Shown: positions 1-13,638 of the stretch, in pieces
Layout of the letters: the number at the start of each line of letters is the position of its first letter
Numbering within the stretch: the first letter of the stretch is position 1
Source of the DNA: Nocardia mexicana NBRC 108244
Lineage (GTDB): Bacteria; Actinomycetota; Actinomycetes; Mycobacteriales; Mycobacteriaceae
DNA length: 54,817 nt
Direction: 5' to 3'
NCBI RefSeq assembly: GCF_001613165.1
Contig: NZ_BDBV01000105.1
Location: 1 to 54,817 of the forward strand
Notes under the pieces: model-generated
Told to the model about the DNA's origin: nothing
What the model saw: only the letters and a program-made list of their open reading frames with translations
Database searches by the model: none
Position numbers and translations under genes: made by a program

Positions 1-1
1 A

Positions 2-199
2 GCCGCCGCCACCATCGTCGGCATGTTCGGCCCCTTCATCCCCGCCGCCGCCGTCGGCTGCCTCGGCGGCATCATCGCCATCGGCGCCCTCGGCACCCTG
101 GCCGGGCAAATCCTGGTCACCGCACCCGTCGCCATCATCGCGGCCGTGCAGTACTTCACCACCATCAACCAGCCGATGCCCCCGGCACCGGCCAAGTAA
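2..199 (+). CDS. C-terminal part of a small hydrophobic protein (5' end outside the window)
   Basis: An open frame enters from the left edge and ends at the TAA at 197-199. The visible 65 residues are almost entirely hydrophobic, alternating Gly/Ala/Ile/Val stretches with few charged residues. They end in a short Pro-rich tail (MPPAPAK). Two membrane-spanning stretches are likely (about residues 3-33 and 36-52). Small proteins of this type are common and uncharacterised in nocardiae and mycobacteria. A strong hairpin follows directly. I cannot name a family, and the start is not visible. Confidence 0.6.
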   Translation, partial: AAATIVGMFGPFIPAAAVGCLGGIIAIGALGTLAGQILVTAPVAIIAAVQYFTTINQPMPPAPAK

Positions 200-210
200 T
201 TCGCGATCTC

Positions 211-251
211 CGAACAGCGTGGGACCGACTCGACAGGTCCCACGCTGTTCG
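211..251. terminator. Strong hairpin, probable bidirectional terminator
   Basis: A perfect 16-bp inverted repeat (211-226 with 236-251) encloses a 9-nt loop. It sits between the stop of the partial plus-strand gene (199) and the stop of the minus-strand IclR gene (257). That is the expected place for a terminator serving two convergent genes. There is no U-tract, as is usual in actinomycetes. Confidence 0.8.
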
Positions 252-256
252 GCCGT

Positions 257-1042
257 TCAGCCTCGATACCCCATCCGGCGGCTGATGCCCGCCGCGCCGA
301 CGGCGACGAGCTGCGCCACCTCCGCGAACCGGTCCGGGCCCAGCCGATAGGACGGGCCCGAAACGCTCAGTGCCGCAACGACCGAACCGGTGTGGTCGCG
401 GACCGGGGCGCCCACCGCGTTCAACCCGATCTCGAGTTCCTCGCGCACGCTCGCCCAGCCGTTCGCGCGGATCTCGTCGAGCTGGGCGGTGAGGTCGGCG
501 ACGCTGGCCAGCGTGTTGTCGGTGTAGGTCTCCAGCTTGCCGCCGAATCGCCTGCGCACCTCGGAACTTTCGAGCGCGGCCAGCAGCGCCTTGCCGCTGG
601 AGGTGGCATGCGCCGGGCAACTGCGGCCGACCCAGGTGCGCAGGGCGACCGAGCCGGTGCCCATGGCCTCGACGATATTGATGATCCGATTGCCGTCCAG
701 CACGGCCATGGTGGTCGTCTCGCCGGATTCGGCCGCCAGCATGTTGCAGGTGCCCTGGCTCTGGCCGACGAGGTCGAGCTGTGCGCTGGTGGAGCCGGCC
801 AGCCGGACGATGGAGAAGCCGAGCCGGTACTTCCCGCGGTCGGACAGCTGCTCCACGTATCCGCGCGATTCCAGCACTGTGATCAACCGCGAGACGGTAG
901 ATTTGTGCACGCCGAGCTCGGCGGCGATCTCCGTGACACCGGCCTGGCCGAGCTTGGCGATGATCTCCATGACGAGCAGCGCGCGATCGACCGATTGCAC
1001 CGCAGCAACCCGCCCGCCCTCACCCTCATCCTGTTTTGCCAT
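257..1042 (-). CDS. IclR-family transcriptional regulator
   Basis: A 261-residue protein with the IclR layout. A winged helix-turn-helix occupies about residues 12-75 (VDRALLVMEII ... VHKSTVSRLI ... LESRGYVEQ). The effector-binding domain follows from about 85 to the end. The frame is open further upstream, but the added residues are Arg-rich and unlike IclR proteins, so the ATG at 1042 (MAKQDEGEGG) is preferred. It lies 125 nt downstream of the Rieske oxygenase gene on the same strand, so it may be the last gene of the betaine operon and sense a pathway metabolite. IclR proteins can activate or repress. Candidate operator dyads lie at 5934-6103. The effector is unknown. Confidence 0.88.
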   Translation of the reverse strand: MAKQDEGEGGRVAAVQSVDRALLVMEIIAKLGQAGVTEIAAELGVHKSTVSRLITVLESRGYVEQLSDRGKYRLGFSIVRLAGSTSAQLDLVGQSQGTCNMLAAESGETTTMAVLDGNRIINIVEAMGTGSVALRTWVGRSCPAHATSSGKALLAALESSEVRRRFGGKLETYTDNTLASVADLTAQLDEIRANGWASVREELEIGLNAVGAPVRDHTGSVVAALSVSGPSYRLGPDRFAEVAQLVAVGAAGISRRMGYRG

Positions 1043-1167
1043 GACACGGCCATTGTAGTCGGATACGGGCCCGTTGCCTGGGCGCCGCCGACCACGGCGC
1101 CGGATCCGGTCGTCCCGCTCGGACCGGAGCGCCTGTCCGGCATGGTTATCACGGAAGTCCGCGCCCG

Positions 1168-2316
1168 TCACTCCACGTCGCCGACGCGATGACGCACCCA
1201 TTCGTGGAACTCCGCGATGTGGTGTTCGGCGGGAACGAGCACCCCGCCGCGCCGATAGGCCCGCGACGACATGGCCGGTTGGGTCCGCTCGCAGGCCGCG
1301 AAATCCTGCTCGTTCACCCGATGGAACAGCTCGACCGAGCGGGACGTATCGCGCCCCCGCCCCACCACGTCACCGGTGTAGAGCCAATCGCATTCCACGA
1401 CCGTGCGATCCACCGCCACCGGGTACATGCGGTGCAAGATGATGTGGTCCGGGACCAGGTTGACGAAGACCGTCGGGCGGACGGTGACGGCGAAATACCG
1501 GCGGTCCTGCTCGGCGCCGATGCCGGGCAGCCGGTCGAAACCCGGCGAGCCGTCGACGGTGAATCCCGAGATCTCGCTGCCGAATTCGGCGCCGCGCCCG
1601 ACGAACACCTGCGCGGCCATCCCGTCCGCGAACTCCGGCAGCACCTCGGTGAGCTCGGGGTGGATGGTCGCGCAGTGGTAGCACTCCATGAAGTTCTCCA
1701 CGATGAGCTTCCAATTCGCGGCGACGTCGTAGACCACCCGGTGGCCCAGCTCGAGACCCTCGATTCCGTAGGCCTCGACGGCGGCCGGATCGCCGAGCCG
1801 CTCGGCGACCGCGCCCATCACCTCGTCCTCGAACGAGGGCGGCTCGTCGGCGAGGCACACCCACGCGTACCCGAGCCATTCGCGCAGCGCGACGGGGACC
1901 AGGCCGTAGGCGACCCGGTCGATGCCCGCACCGTCGTCGAACGACGACATGTTCGGCGCGGCGACCAGCTTGCCGTCCAGCCCGTAGGTCCAGGCGTGGT
2001 ACGGGCACTGCAGATTCCGGCGCACCTGCCCCGCGTCCTCGGTGCACAGCATCGCGCCGCGATGGCGGCAGATATTGAGGAATGCGCGCAGCGCGCCGTC
2101 GCGGCCGCGCACCACCAGCACGCTCTCCCGGCCTACCTGCACGCGCCGGAACCCGCCCGGCGCGGCCAGATCCGCGGCGCGCACGGCGCAGAACCACAGG
2201 CGCTCGAGAATGCGTTCCTGTTCGGCCGCGAAGATCGCGTCCTCGGTGTACCAGCGACCGCCGAGCGTCGCGATCAGCGCCGGTGTGGTCGCGGGCGGCG
2301 TATCCATCGTCGTCAT
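1168..2316 (-). CDS. Rieske non-haem iron oxygenase, probable betaine N-demethylase (GbcA-like)
   Basis: A 382-residue oxygenase alpha subunit. The Rieske [2Fe-2S] centre is visible as C83-x-H85 and C104-x2-H107. The mononuclear iron site is E207-N208-F-x-E-C-Y-H214-x4-H219 with D338 as the likely third ligand. This ENFxECYHC pattern is typical of the quaternary-ammonium oxygenases (glycine betaine monooxygenase, stachydrine demethylase, carnitine oxygenase). Its ATG overlaps the stop of the sarcosine-oxidase-like gene in an ATGA, so translation is coupled. Genes for dimethylglycine- and sarcosine-type steps lie just upstream, so oxidation of glycine betaine to dimethylglycine plus formaldehyde is the best guess. 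Stachydrine or another N-methyl betaine remains possible. Electrons probably come from the divergent Rieske ferredoxin and reductase. Confidence 0.87.
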   Translation of the reverse strand: MTTMDTPPATTPALIATLGGRWYTEDAIFAAEQERILERLWFCAVRAADLAAPGGFRRVQVGRESVLVVRGRDGALRAFLNICRHRGAMLCTEDAGQVRRNLQCPYHAWTYGLDGKLVAAPNMSSFDDGAGIDRVAYGLVPVALREWLGYAWVCLADEPPSFEDEVMGAVAERLGDPAAVEAYGIEGLELGHRVVYDVAANWKLIVENFMECYHCATIHPELTEVLPEFADGMAAQVFVGRGAEFGSEISGFTVDGSPGFDRLPGIGAEQDRRYFAVTVRPTVFVNLVPDHIILHRMYPVAVDRTVVECDWLYTGDVVGRGRDTSRSVELFHRVNEQDFAACERTQPAMSSRAYRRGGVLVPAEHHIAEFHEWVRHRVGDVE

Positions 2317-3461
2317 GCGGTCACCAATCTCTGCGGGTCGAACAGTGCGATCGGATGCCGGGTCTGCTCGCCGATGGCCAGGTCGGCCAGGATCTCACCG
2401 ACGACCGGGACGAATTTGAAGCCGTGACCGGAGAACCCGCACGCGATCGTGACGCGAGTGCGGTCGGGATGGCGGGCGACGACGAAATGCTGGTCGGGGG
2501 TGTTGGCGTACATGCAGGTCGCGGTGTGCACGGCGGGGCCGTCGAGGCCGGGCAGCAGTTGCGTGACGCGCTCGCGCATCTCCCGGATCTCCCGCGGATG
2601 CACGATCCGGTCGATGGTGTCCGGTGTGCACGCGATGCCCTTGCGGAAGAAGGCCGTCTTGACCCCGCCGCTCGGTCCGTCGATGGCCGGGAAGCCGTAT
2701 ATCTGCATACCGGAGTCGTTCTCGGAGATGTAGACGGGTTGATCCTCGAAAGCCGCTGTCCCGCCGGTCGGTTCGAGCCAGTACTGCACCTGGCGCTCGA
2801 CGGTGATCGGAATGCCGAACTCCGCCAGCAGTTCCGGGGCCCAGGCGCCGGGGCAGACGATCAGCTGTTCGGCCCGGTAGGTGGTACGGGCGGTGGTGAC
2901 GGCAACACCGGAATCGGTTTCCGCCCAGTCGAGTACCGGTTCGCCGAACGACAGGGTCGCCCCCGAACGCAGTGCCAGCCCGATATGAGCCTGCACTGTC
3001 TCCTCGGGCCGGGCGAAGCCGCCGTTGGGCTCGTAGATCGCGATATCGGACGGGGCGGGGGTGAAGTTCGGGAACCGTCGCCGCACCGCGGCCACGTCCA
3101 GGAGTTCGTGCGGCAGCGACCATTCGAGCGCGGCACGGACGCTGCCCGCCACGGTCGGGCACTCGGGCGGGCCGAGGTACAGGCCGCCGGTGAGCCGGTA
3201 GACCTCCCGCCCGGAGTCGGCCGCCAACTGCTCCCAGAGCTCGTAGCCGCGCAGCAGCAGGGGCACATACGCGGGATCCTCGAAGTAGGACTGCCGGATA
3301 ATCCGGGAGCCCCCGTGGCTGGATCCCTGCGCGTGGGCGGCCGTGTACTTCTCCAATCCGAGCACCCGCTGTCCGCGGGCGGCCAGATGATAGGCGGCGG
3401 CGCTGCCCATGCCGCCGAGCCCTATCACGATGACGTCGTATCCGCTTGCCGCCGTGGCCAT
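2313..3461 (-). CDS. Monomeric sarcosine oxidase / N-methyl amino acid oxidase (MSOX/SolA family)
   Basis: A 382-residue flavoprotein, the usual MSOX length. The FAD-binding motif is at residues 10-18 (VIVIGLGGMG). C316 in CMYANTPDQHF matches the cysteine that binds FAD covalently in MSOX, and K268 (GGVKTAFF) matches the oxygen-activating lysine. The C-terminal GFSGHGFKF block is also diagnostic. Expected reaction: sarcosine plus O2 and water to glycine, formaldehyde and H2O2. The ATG at 3461 has an AGGAGGT ribosome site and lies 4 nt after the upstream gene. The longer open frame upstream overlaps that gene and is not used. The stop overlaps the Rieske oxygenase start. N-methylproline or another N-methyl amino acid is an alternative substrate. 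Confidence 0.9.
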   Translation of the reverse strand: MATAASGYDVIVIGLGGMGSAAAYHLAARGQRVLGLEKYTAAHAQGSSHGGSRIIRQSYFEDPAYVPLLLRGYELWEQLAADSGREVYRLTGGLYLGPPECPTVAGSVRAALEWSLPHELLDVAAVRRRFPNFTPAPSDIAIYEPNGGFARPEETVQAHIGLALRSGATLSFGEPVLDWAETDSGVAVTTARTTYRAEQLIVCPGAWAPELLAEFGIPITVERQVQYWLEPTGGTAAFEDQPVYISENDSGMQIYGFPAIDGPSGGVKTAFFRKGIACTPDTIDRIVHPREIREMRERVTQLLPGLDGPAVHTATCMYANTPDQHFVVARHPDRTRVTIACGFSGHGFKFVPVVGEILADLAIGEQTRHPIALFDPQRLVTA

Positions 3462-3465
3462 CTCG

Positions 3466-5919
3466 CTACCTCCTGATCCGGGACATCTCGGGATCCACCA
3501 CCGGTTCGCTGTGCACGATGGCGGACAGGCGCGCGCCGAGGTATTCGGCCTCGACGGTGTCGCCCGGGCCGACGGCCGCGGGCAGCCAGGCGTAGGCGAT
3601 GCAGCGGCCGACGGTGGCCGAGTAGCCCGCGCTGGTGACGTATCCCGCGCACATCCCGCCCACATAGACCGGCTCCTTACCGAGCACGATCGCCGACGGG
3701 CTGTCGAAGACGATGCTGCGCAACAGCTTTGCCGGTGGTCCGGCGGCCTCCAGCGCACTCTTTCCGACGAAGTCACCCTTGCCCATGCGCACCGCGAAGC
3801 CGAGACCGGCGGCCTCCGGCGTGTGTTCGGTGGTCATATCGGTGCCCCAGCCGCGATAGCCCTTCTCGATGCGCAGGCTGTTGAACGCGATGCGGCCCGC
3901 CGCGATCACCTCGTGCTCGCGCCCCGCCTCCCACAGCAGATCCCAGAGCGCACCGCCGTATTCGGCGCTGGTGTAGATCTCCCAGCCGAGCTCGCCGACG
4001 TACGAGACGCGCAGCATCGTGACCGGAAGCGCGCCGAGGTGGGTCCGCAGCGCCCGGAAGAACTTGAACGCACCATGGGAGAGATCGTCGGAACACAAGG
4101 GCTGCACCAGGTCTCGCGCTCGAGGCCCCCAGACCCCGATACAGCAGGTGCCGCCGGTGATATCGCGGAGGGTCACCTGCCCGGCGGAATCGAGGCGCCT
4201 GGTGAACCAGTCGAAGTCCAGGGGCCCGTTGGCGCCCACCTGGAAGCGCTCCGGGCCCAGCCGGGCGACGGTGAGATCGCTGCGGATACCCCCGTTCTCG
4301 TCGAGCAGCAGGGTGTAGGTGACCGAGCCGACGCTCTTGTCCAGGTTGTTCGTGGTCAGCCGCTGCAACAGCGCCAGCGCACCGGGACCGGCGACCTCGT
4401 AGCGGGTCAGCGGCGTCATGTCGTACATCGCGACCCGCTGCCTGGTCCAGTACGCCTCCGCGATCGAGATCGGTGACCAGAACCGGCCCGACCAGTCGTC
4501 CCGCTCCGGGAACGGCACCCCCTGCTCGCGAAGCCGGTGTGCCAGACCGGCATTGGCGTCGAACCAGGCGGGGCGCTCCCACCCGCCCGCCTCGAAGAAG
4601 TAGGCGCCGAGATCGCGCTGGCGGGCATGGAAGGGACTGGTCCGCAGCCCGCGCAGCGCGGTGCGGAACTGATGCGGATGAATGATGTCGTAGACCTCGA
4701 CGAACGCCTGCGTGCTCGTCTCGCGAATGAAGCGGTCGCTGCGGCCGACATCCTCGAAGCGGTACAGATCGCACTCGTGCATATCGATTCCCGGTGACCC
4801 GTGCACGATCCACTCCGCGGTCGCCTTCGCCACCCCCGCCGAGTGGGTCACCCACACGGCCTCGGCGACCCAGAATCCGGCCAGGTCCCGGTGCTCGCCG
4901 ACGATCGAGAAACCGTCGGGGGTGAACGAGAAGATGCCGTTGAACCCCTCCTCCACCTTCGAATCTCCCAGCGCCGGAAGCAGAGCCGTGGATTCCTGCC
5001 AGGCGGGCGCGAAATCGTCGTCGGTGAACGGCAGCATCGACGGCATCGGCGCACCGGCGGTATCCGACGCCAGCGTCGACATGTCCACCGGCATCGGCGT
5101 GTGGCCGTAGTAGCCGATGCCGAGCCGGTCGACGTGTTCGCGGAAATACAGGTCCTGGTCCTGATGCCGCAGGATCGGCAACCCGGCCTCGTCGCGCTCG
5201 GTATTGCGGCCCGTCAGCGCCGCGAGGGGACCGGTCCGGGCGTACTGATGCGCCATCGGCAGCAGGGGCAGCACCAGACCGACCTGCTTCGCGACGGCCG
5301 CGCCCCAGAATCCGGCCGCGCACACGACGATATCCGCCGCGATGACGCCCCCGGTCGTCTCCACACCGACCACGTGACCGCCGTGTGCCACGATGCCGAT
5401 CACCTCCGTGTGCGCGCGGAACCGCGCCCCGCGGGCCTCCGCGATCCGGGCCTGCGCCTCCGCGGCGCGTAGCGCCTTCGCCAATCCGTCTGCGGGAGTG
5501 TGGAATCCGCCGAGGATCCGGTCCGGATCGAGCAGCGGGTGCAGCGCGGCGCAGGCGGCCGGATCGAGCAGCCGGCCCTCGATCCCCCAGGACTGCGCCC
5601 ACCCCGCCTTGCGGTGCAGATCCCGCCAGCGCTGCGGCGTGGTGGCGACCTCGAGCCCACCGACCGGGTTGAACACCCAGCCGTCCGGATGGTCCAGTGC
5701 CCGGAACTTCTCGGTGGTGTAGCGCGCGAACTCGGTCATGGTCTTCGACGGATTCGTCCGGAACACCAAACCCGGTGCGTGCGAAGTGGATCCGCCGGTG
5801 GCGAACAGCGGCCCGCGATCGAGCACGGTGACGTCGGTCCAGCCTCGGGCGGTGATCTCGTCGGCCAGCGAGGCGCCGACGATCCCGGCTCCGATGACGA
5901 TGATTTTCGGATGAGCCAC
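3466..5919 (-). CDS. FAD-dependent dimethylglycine/sarcosine dehydrogenase with aminomethyltransferase domain
   Basis: An 817-residue two-part enzyme. The N-terminal half is a DAO-type FAD domain (IIVIGAGIVGASLA at residues 6-19). H47 in GGSTSHAPGLV matches the histidine that carries covalent FAD in dimethylglycine dehydrogenases. The C-terminal half, from about residue 430, is a GcvT folate-binding aminomethyltransferase domain ending in its C-terminal barrel. The family demethylates dimethylglycine or sarcosine and passes the one-carbon unit to tetrahydrofolate. The GTG at 5919 is chosen because GGAGGG lies 6 nt upstream and the next residues start the FAD fold directly. It is first in an operon with the MSOX-like and Rieske genes and is preceded by a probable promoter and operators. 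Confidence 0.88.
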   Translation of the reverse strand: MAHPKIIVIGAGIVGASLADEITARGWTDVTVLDRGPLFATGGSTSHAPGLVFRTNPSKTMTEFARYTTEKFRALDHPDGWVFNPVGGLEVATTPQRWRDLHRKAGWAQSWGIEGRLLDPAACAALHPLLDPDRILGGFHTPADGLAKALRAAEAQARIAEARGARFRAHTEVIGIVAHGGHVVGVETTGGVIAADIVVCAAGFWGAAVAKQVGLVLPLLPMAHQYARTGPLAALTGRNTERDEAGLPILRHQDQDLYFREHVDRLGIGYYGHTPMPVDMSTLASDTAGAPMPSMLPFTDDDFAPAWQESTALLPALGDSKVEEGFNGIFSFTPDGFSIVGEHRDLAGFWVAEAVWVTHSAGVAKATAEWIVHGSPGIDMHECDLYRFEDVGRSDRFIRETSTQAFVEVYDIIHPHQFRTALRGLRTSPFHARQRDLGAYFFEAGGWERPAWFDANAGLAHRLREQGVPFPERDDWSGRFWSPISIAEAYWTRQRVAMYDMTPLTRYEVAGPGALALLQRLTTNNLDKSVGSVTYTLLLDENGGIRSDLTVARLGPERFQVGANGPLDFDWFTRRLDSAGQVTLRDITGGTCCIGVWGPRARDLVQPLCSDDLSHGAFKFFRALRTHLGALPVTMLRVSYVGELGWEIYTSAEYGGALWDLLWEAGREHEVIAAGRIAFNSLRIEKGYRGWGTDMTTEHTPEAAGLGFAVRMGKGDFVGKSALEAAGPPAKLLRSIVFDSPSAIVLGKEPVYVGGMCAGYVTSAGYSATVGRCIAYAWLPAAVGPGDTVEAEYLGARLSAIVHSEPVVDPEMSRIRR

Positions 5920-5933
5920 GGCATCCCTCCGAT

Positions 5934-6103
5934 GTTGCTGTTGACGCAACCAAAGCGAACTACGCAACAGATCGTCCCGTTGTCAGAGGGCGCTGTCAAC
6001 AGGCGAAAATCGGCCTACCACGGCGCGAATTCGGGGTTGACGGCGGCCCTTTCCGGCGGGCAGACTGTTGCGTTAACCGCGCTATGTTGCGTTCTGAGCA
6101 ACA
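5934..6103. promoter_or_regulatory. Divergent control region with two GTTGC-N7-GCAAC operators
   Basis: Two dyads of identical geometry flank the region: GTTGC-N7-GCAAC at 5934-5950 and TGTTGC-N7-GCAACA at 6085-6103. Half-sites lie at 5964-5968 (GCAAC) and 6067-6071 (GTTGC). A minus-strand promoter is visible as TTGACA (5994-5999) and GACGAT (5971-5976), 17 nt apart, so one half-site and one dyad lie just downstream of its start point. For the plus strand, TTGACG (6037-6042) with CAGACT (6061-6066) is possible but weaker. The arrangement suggests a repressor acting on both betaine operons. The linked IclR protein is the obvious candidate. Confidence 0.6.
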
Positions 6104-6119
6104 CCTCTGGGAGGGCCGC

Positions 6120-6464
6120 ATGGAAACCTTGGTGGAGCGACCGGAAACATCCGACACCCAGCTGCTCGTCGCACGCCTGGACGACCTGCCCCTCGGCGAG
6201 GTCGCGACGGTGCGCACGAGCGGCGGCGTGCCGATCTCGGTATTCCATACCGAGGAGGGACTTTTCGCGATCGATGACACCTGCACCCACCAGGACGCGT
6301 CGCTGTCCGACGGCTGGGTGGAGGACTGCACGGTCGAATGTCCGCTGCACGATTCGTGTTTCGATCTCCGCACCGGAAAAGTCTCGGGGCCACCGGCAAA
6401 GGTTCCGGTGCGCACCTACGAGGTCCTCGTCGTCGAGGGCGACGTCTTCGTGCTAGTGCCGTAA
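6120..6464 (+). CDS. Rieske-type [2Fe-2S] ferredoxin
   Basis: A 114-residue protein made of one Rieske domain. The cluster ligands are C55-x-H57 and C74-x2-H77 (CTHQD ... CPLHDSC). It resembles the small ferredoxins of three-component dioxygenases (BphF/NirD type). The ATG at 6120 follows GGGAGGG with good spacing; an upstream in-frame ATG at 6084 lies just ahead of the operator dyad and is not used. It is divergent from the betaine operon and 84 nt upstream of a ferredoxin reductase gene. It most likely shuttles electrons from that reductase to the Rieske oxygenase. Pseudomonas glycine betaine monooxygenase uses a fused reductase instead, so this would be a different electron chain. Confidence 0.9.
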   Translation: METLVERPETSDTQLLVARLDDLPLGEVATVRTSGGVPISVFHTEEGLFAIDDTCTHQDASLSDGWVEDCTVECPLHDSCFDLRTGKVSGPPAKVPVRTYEVLVVEGDVFVLVP

Positions 6465-6548
6465 GCCGAACACGGCGCCCACCCGCCGCACACGCGGGGC
6501 CGTCCCCGATTCCCGGGCGCCATCGATGCAACCCAGGCAGGGGCCACC

Positions 6549-7715
6549 ATGAATGACCCGGTAATCGTCGTCGGCGCCGCACTGGCCGGATTCTCGGTCG
6601 TGCACGAATTACGCGCACAGGGCCATACCGGGCCCATCACCGTGGTCGGCGAGGAGACTCACCCGCCCTACGACCGGCCGCCGCTGTCCAAGGAGTTCCT
6701 GCACGGCGACGTCGACATCGCACTGGGCGAGGGGTCGGACTACACCGACCCGCGCACCCACTGGCTACTCGGGCGGCGCGCCACCGGGATCACCAGGGGC
6801 ACAACGGGTGTCACCCTGGACGACGGCACCGAACTCACGGGACGATCACTGGTCCTCGCCACCGGCGCACGAGCCCGCCGACTGCCCGGATCCGGGACGC
6901 TGCGCGGCGTGCACACCCTGCGCACCGTGGACGACGCCCGCGAGATCCGCGCGACGCTACGCACCGTGTCCACCCTGGTCGTGGTCGGCGCGGGCCTCAT
7001 CGGCGCCGAGATAGCCGCCACCGCGGCAGGTTTCGGCATCGACGTCACCATCGTCGAGATCACCGCCGAACCGCTCGCGGCGGTGTTCGGCCCCACGATC
7101 GGGTCGTTGTGCGCGAACCTGCACGCCGCCAACGGGGTTCGGTTGCGCACGGGGGTCGCGGTCGCGCGGCTGCTGGGCAGCGACCGAGTCCGCGGGGTAC
7201 GGCTGAGCGACGGCACCGAACTGCCTGCCGACGCCGTGGTGGCCGGGATCGGCGCGGTCCCCAACACCGAGTGGGCCCGCGACTCCGGCCTGCGGATCGA
7301 CGGCGGCTTCCTCACCGACGCCCGATGCCGGACAACCGTTCCCGGCATCTACGCGATCGGCGACTGCGCCCGGGCCTACGACGAGAGGTCCGGCACCTAC
7401 CACCGGCACGAGCACTGGGCGGGCGCGACGGTGCAGGCCCGCATCGCGGCCGCGGCCATCCTCGACATCCCGCGGCCCCGGACCCCCGCACCGTACTTCT
7501 GGTCCCGGCAATACGGTCGAATGATCCAGTTCGCCGGAGTCCGCAGGCCGACCGACGACGTCCGCTTCGTCGACGGCGACCGATCCACCCCCTCCTGCGC
7601 CGCGCTCTACGAACGCGACGGCGCCCCGGTGGCCATATTCGCCATGGACAATCCGCGAATCTTCACGCGCTACCGCAAGCAGATCGACCGCGCGGCGGCC
7701 CTCCCGGTGCACTGA
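6549..7715 (+). CDS. NAD(P)H-dependent ferredoxin reductase, FAD type
   Basis: A 388-residue reductase of the BphG/rhodocoxin-reductase family. The N-terminal FAD motif is VIVVGAALAG (residues 5-14). The NAD(P) motif VVVGAGLIGAE is near residue 143. The second FAD motif, YAIGDCAR, is near residue 267, and the C-terminal reductase domain follows. It should oxidise NAD(P)H and reduce the Rieske ferredoxin encoded just upstream. The two are probably co-transcribed from the 6.0-6.1 kb promoter. The first FAD motif has Ala where Gly is usual (GAALAG), a common variant in this family. It is followed by a 400-nt gene-free stretch. Confidence 0.9.
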   Translation: MNDPVIVVGAALAGFSVVHELRAQGHTGPITVVGEETHPPYDRPPLSKEFLHGDVDIALGEGSDYTDPRTHWLLGRRATGITRGTTGVTLDDGTELTGRSLVLATGARARRLPGSGTLRGVHTLRTVDDAREIRATLRTVSTLVVVGAGLIGAEIAATAAGFGIDVTIVEITAEPLAAVFGPTIGSLCANLHAANGVRLRTGVAVARLLGSDRVRGVRLSDGTELPADAVVAGIGAVPNTEWARDSGLRIDGGFLTDARCRTTVPGIYAIGDCARAYDERSGTYHRHEHWAGATVQARIAAAAILDIPRPRTPAPYFWSRQYGRMIQFAGVRRPTDDVRFVDGDRSTPSCAALYERDGAPVAIFAMDNPRIFTRYRKQIDRAAALPVH

Positions 7716-8115
7716 GAATCAGGCCGCCGACCGGGCGAGCGTCTACACCTTTAGGGGAATTCCGGGTACCTACTGGCGAGAAACCTTGTTGCCGTGCGGT
7801 GTTGAGCCCCCGGTGTGAGTTACTGTTGGCGCGCCCGGGCGCCAGCGGCAACGACAGCCGCTGCGCCGGGCTGACCACGGACGGAGCCCGAAACGACGCT
7901 GACCATGGTTGACGCAAGGCATGAGCGCCCCTACGTTGCTTGGTGAACAGTGCTTACCACGCGGCGGTCGCGAAGCCTCGCGTCCCATCGGGCATTGTCG
8001 TTGTGCGGTCGCGCGCGCGAAACACAGTGCGCACGGGGGTAGCCGTCCAGCGCGAGAATTCGAGAGCAGACTAGCCACCCGACCGCTAGCGCTGTGGAGA
8101 GGAAGGGCTGCCGGA
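7716..8115 (+). promoter_or_regulatory. Gene-free stretch with promoter and about 170-nt leader of the carboxylase gene
   Basis: No gene is supported in these 400 nt. A good promoter is visible as TTGACG (7909-7914) and TACGTT (7932-7937) with a 17-nt spacer. Transcription would then begin near 7944 and leave a leader of roughly 170 nt before the GTG at 8116. A short dyad, TGGCGC-N6-GCGCCA, lies near 7828-7845 upstream of the promoter. The sequence GTTGACGCAA at 7908-7917 also occurs at 5940-5949 in the betaine control region, which may be coincidence. I see no recognisable riboswitch in the leader. Confidence 0.55.
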
Positions 8116-13566
<5,451 letters not shown>

Positions 13567-13612
13567 CCCACCGCGCCGCCAGCCCGGCACGCTCGGGCCA
13601 CCGCGCCCTCGT

Positions 13613-13638
13613 ATTCCCGGCACGCTTTTAGCCGGGAT
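13613..13638. repeat. Palindromic dispersed repeat, copy 1
   Basis: The palindrome CCCGGC-N9-GCCGGG, with core ACGCTTTTA, is a variant of the TTCCGGC-N9-GCCGGAA family seen at 14.4, 39.2 and 42.2 kb. Its right arm runs into the start codon of the TetR gene at 13637, so an RNA hairpin here would sit exactly where a ribosome site is expected. A degenerate half copy (CCCGGCACGCTCGGGCC) lies at about 13583-13599. Confidence 0.7.

Noticed and set aside
7909..8115. In-frame extension of the carboxylase
   Set aside because: The start would fall inside the promoter at 7909-7937, and the extra residues do not resemble biotin carboxylases.
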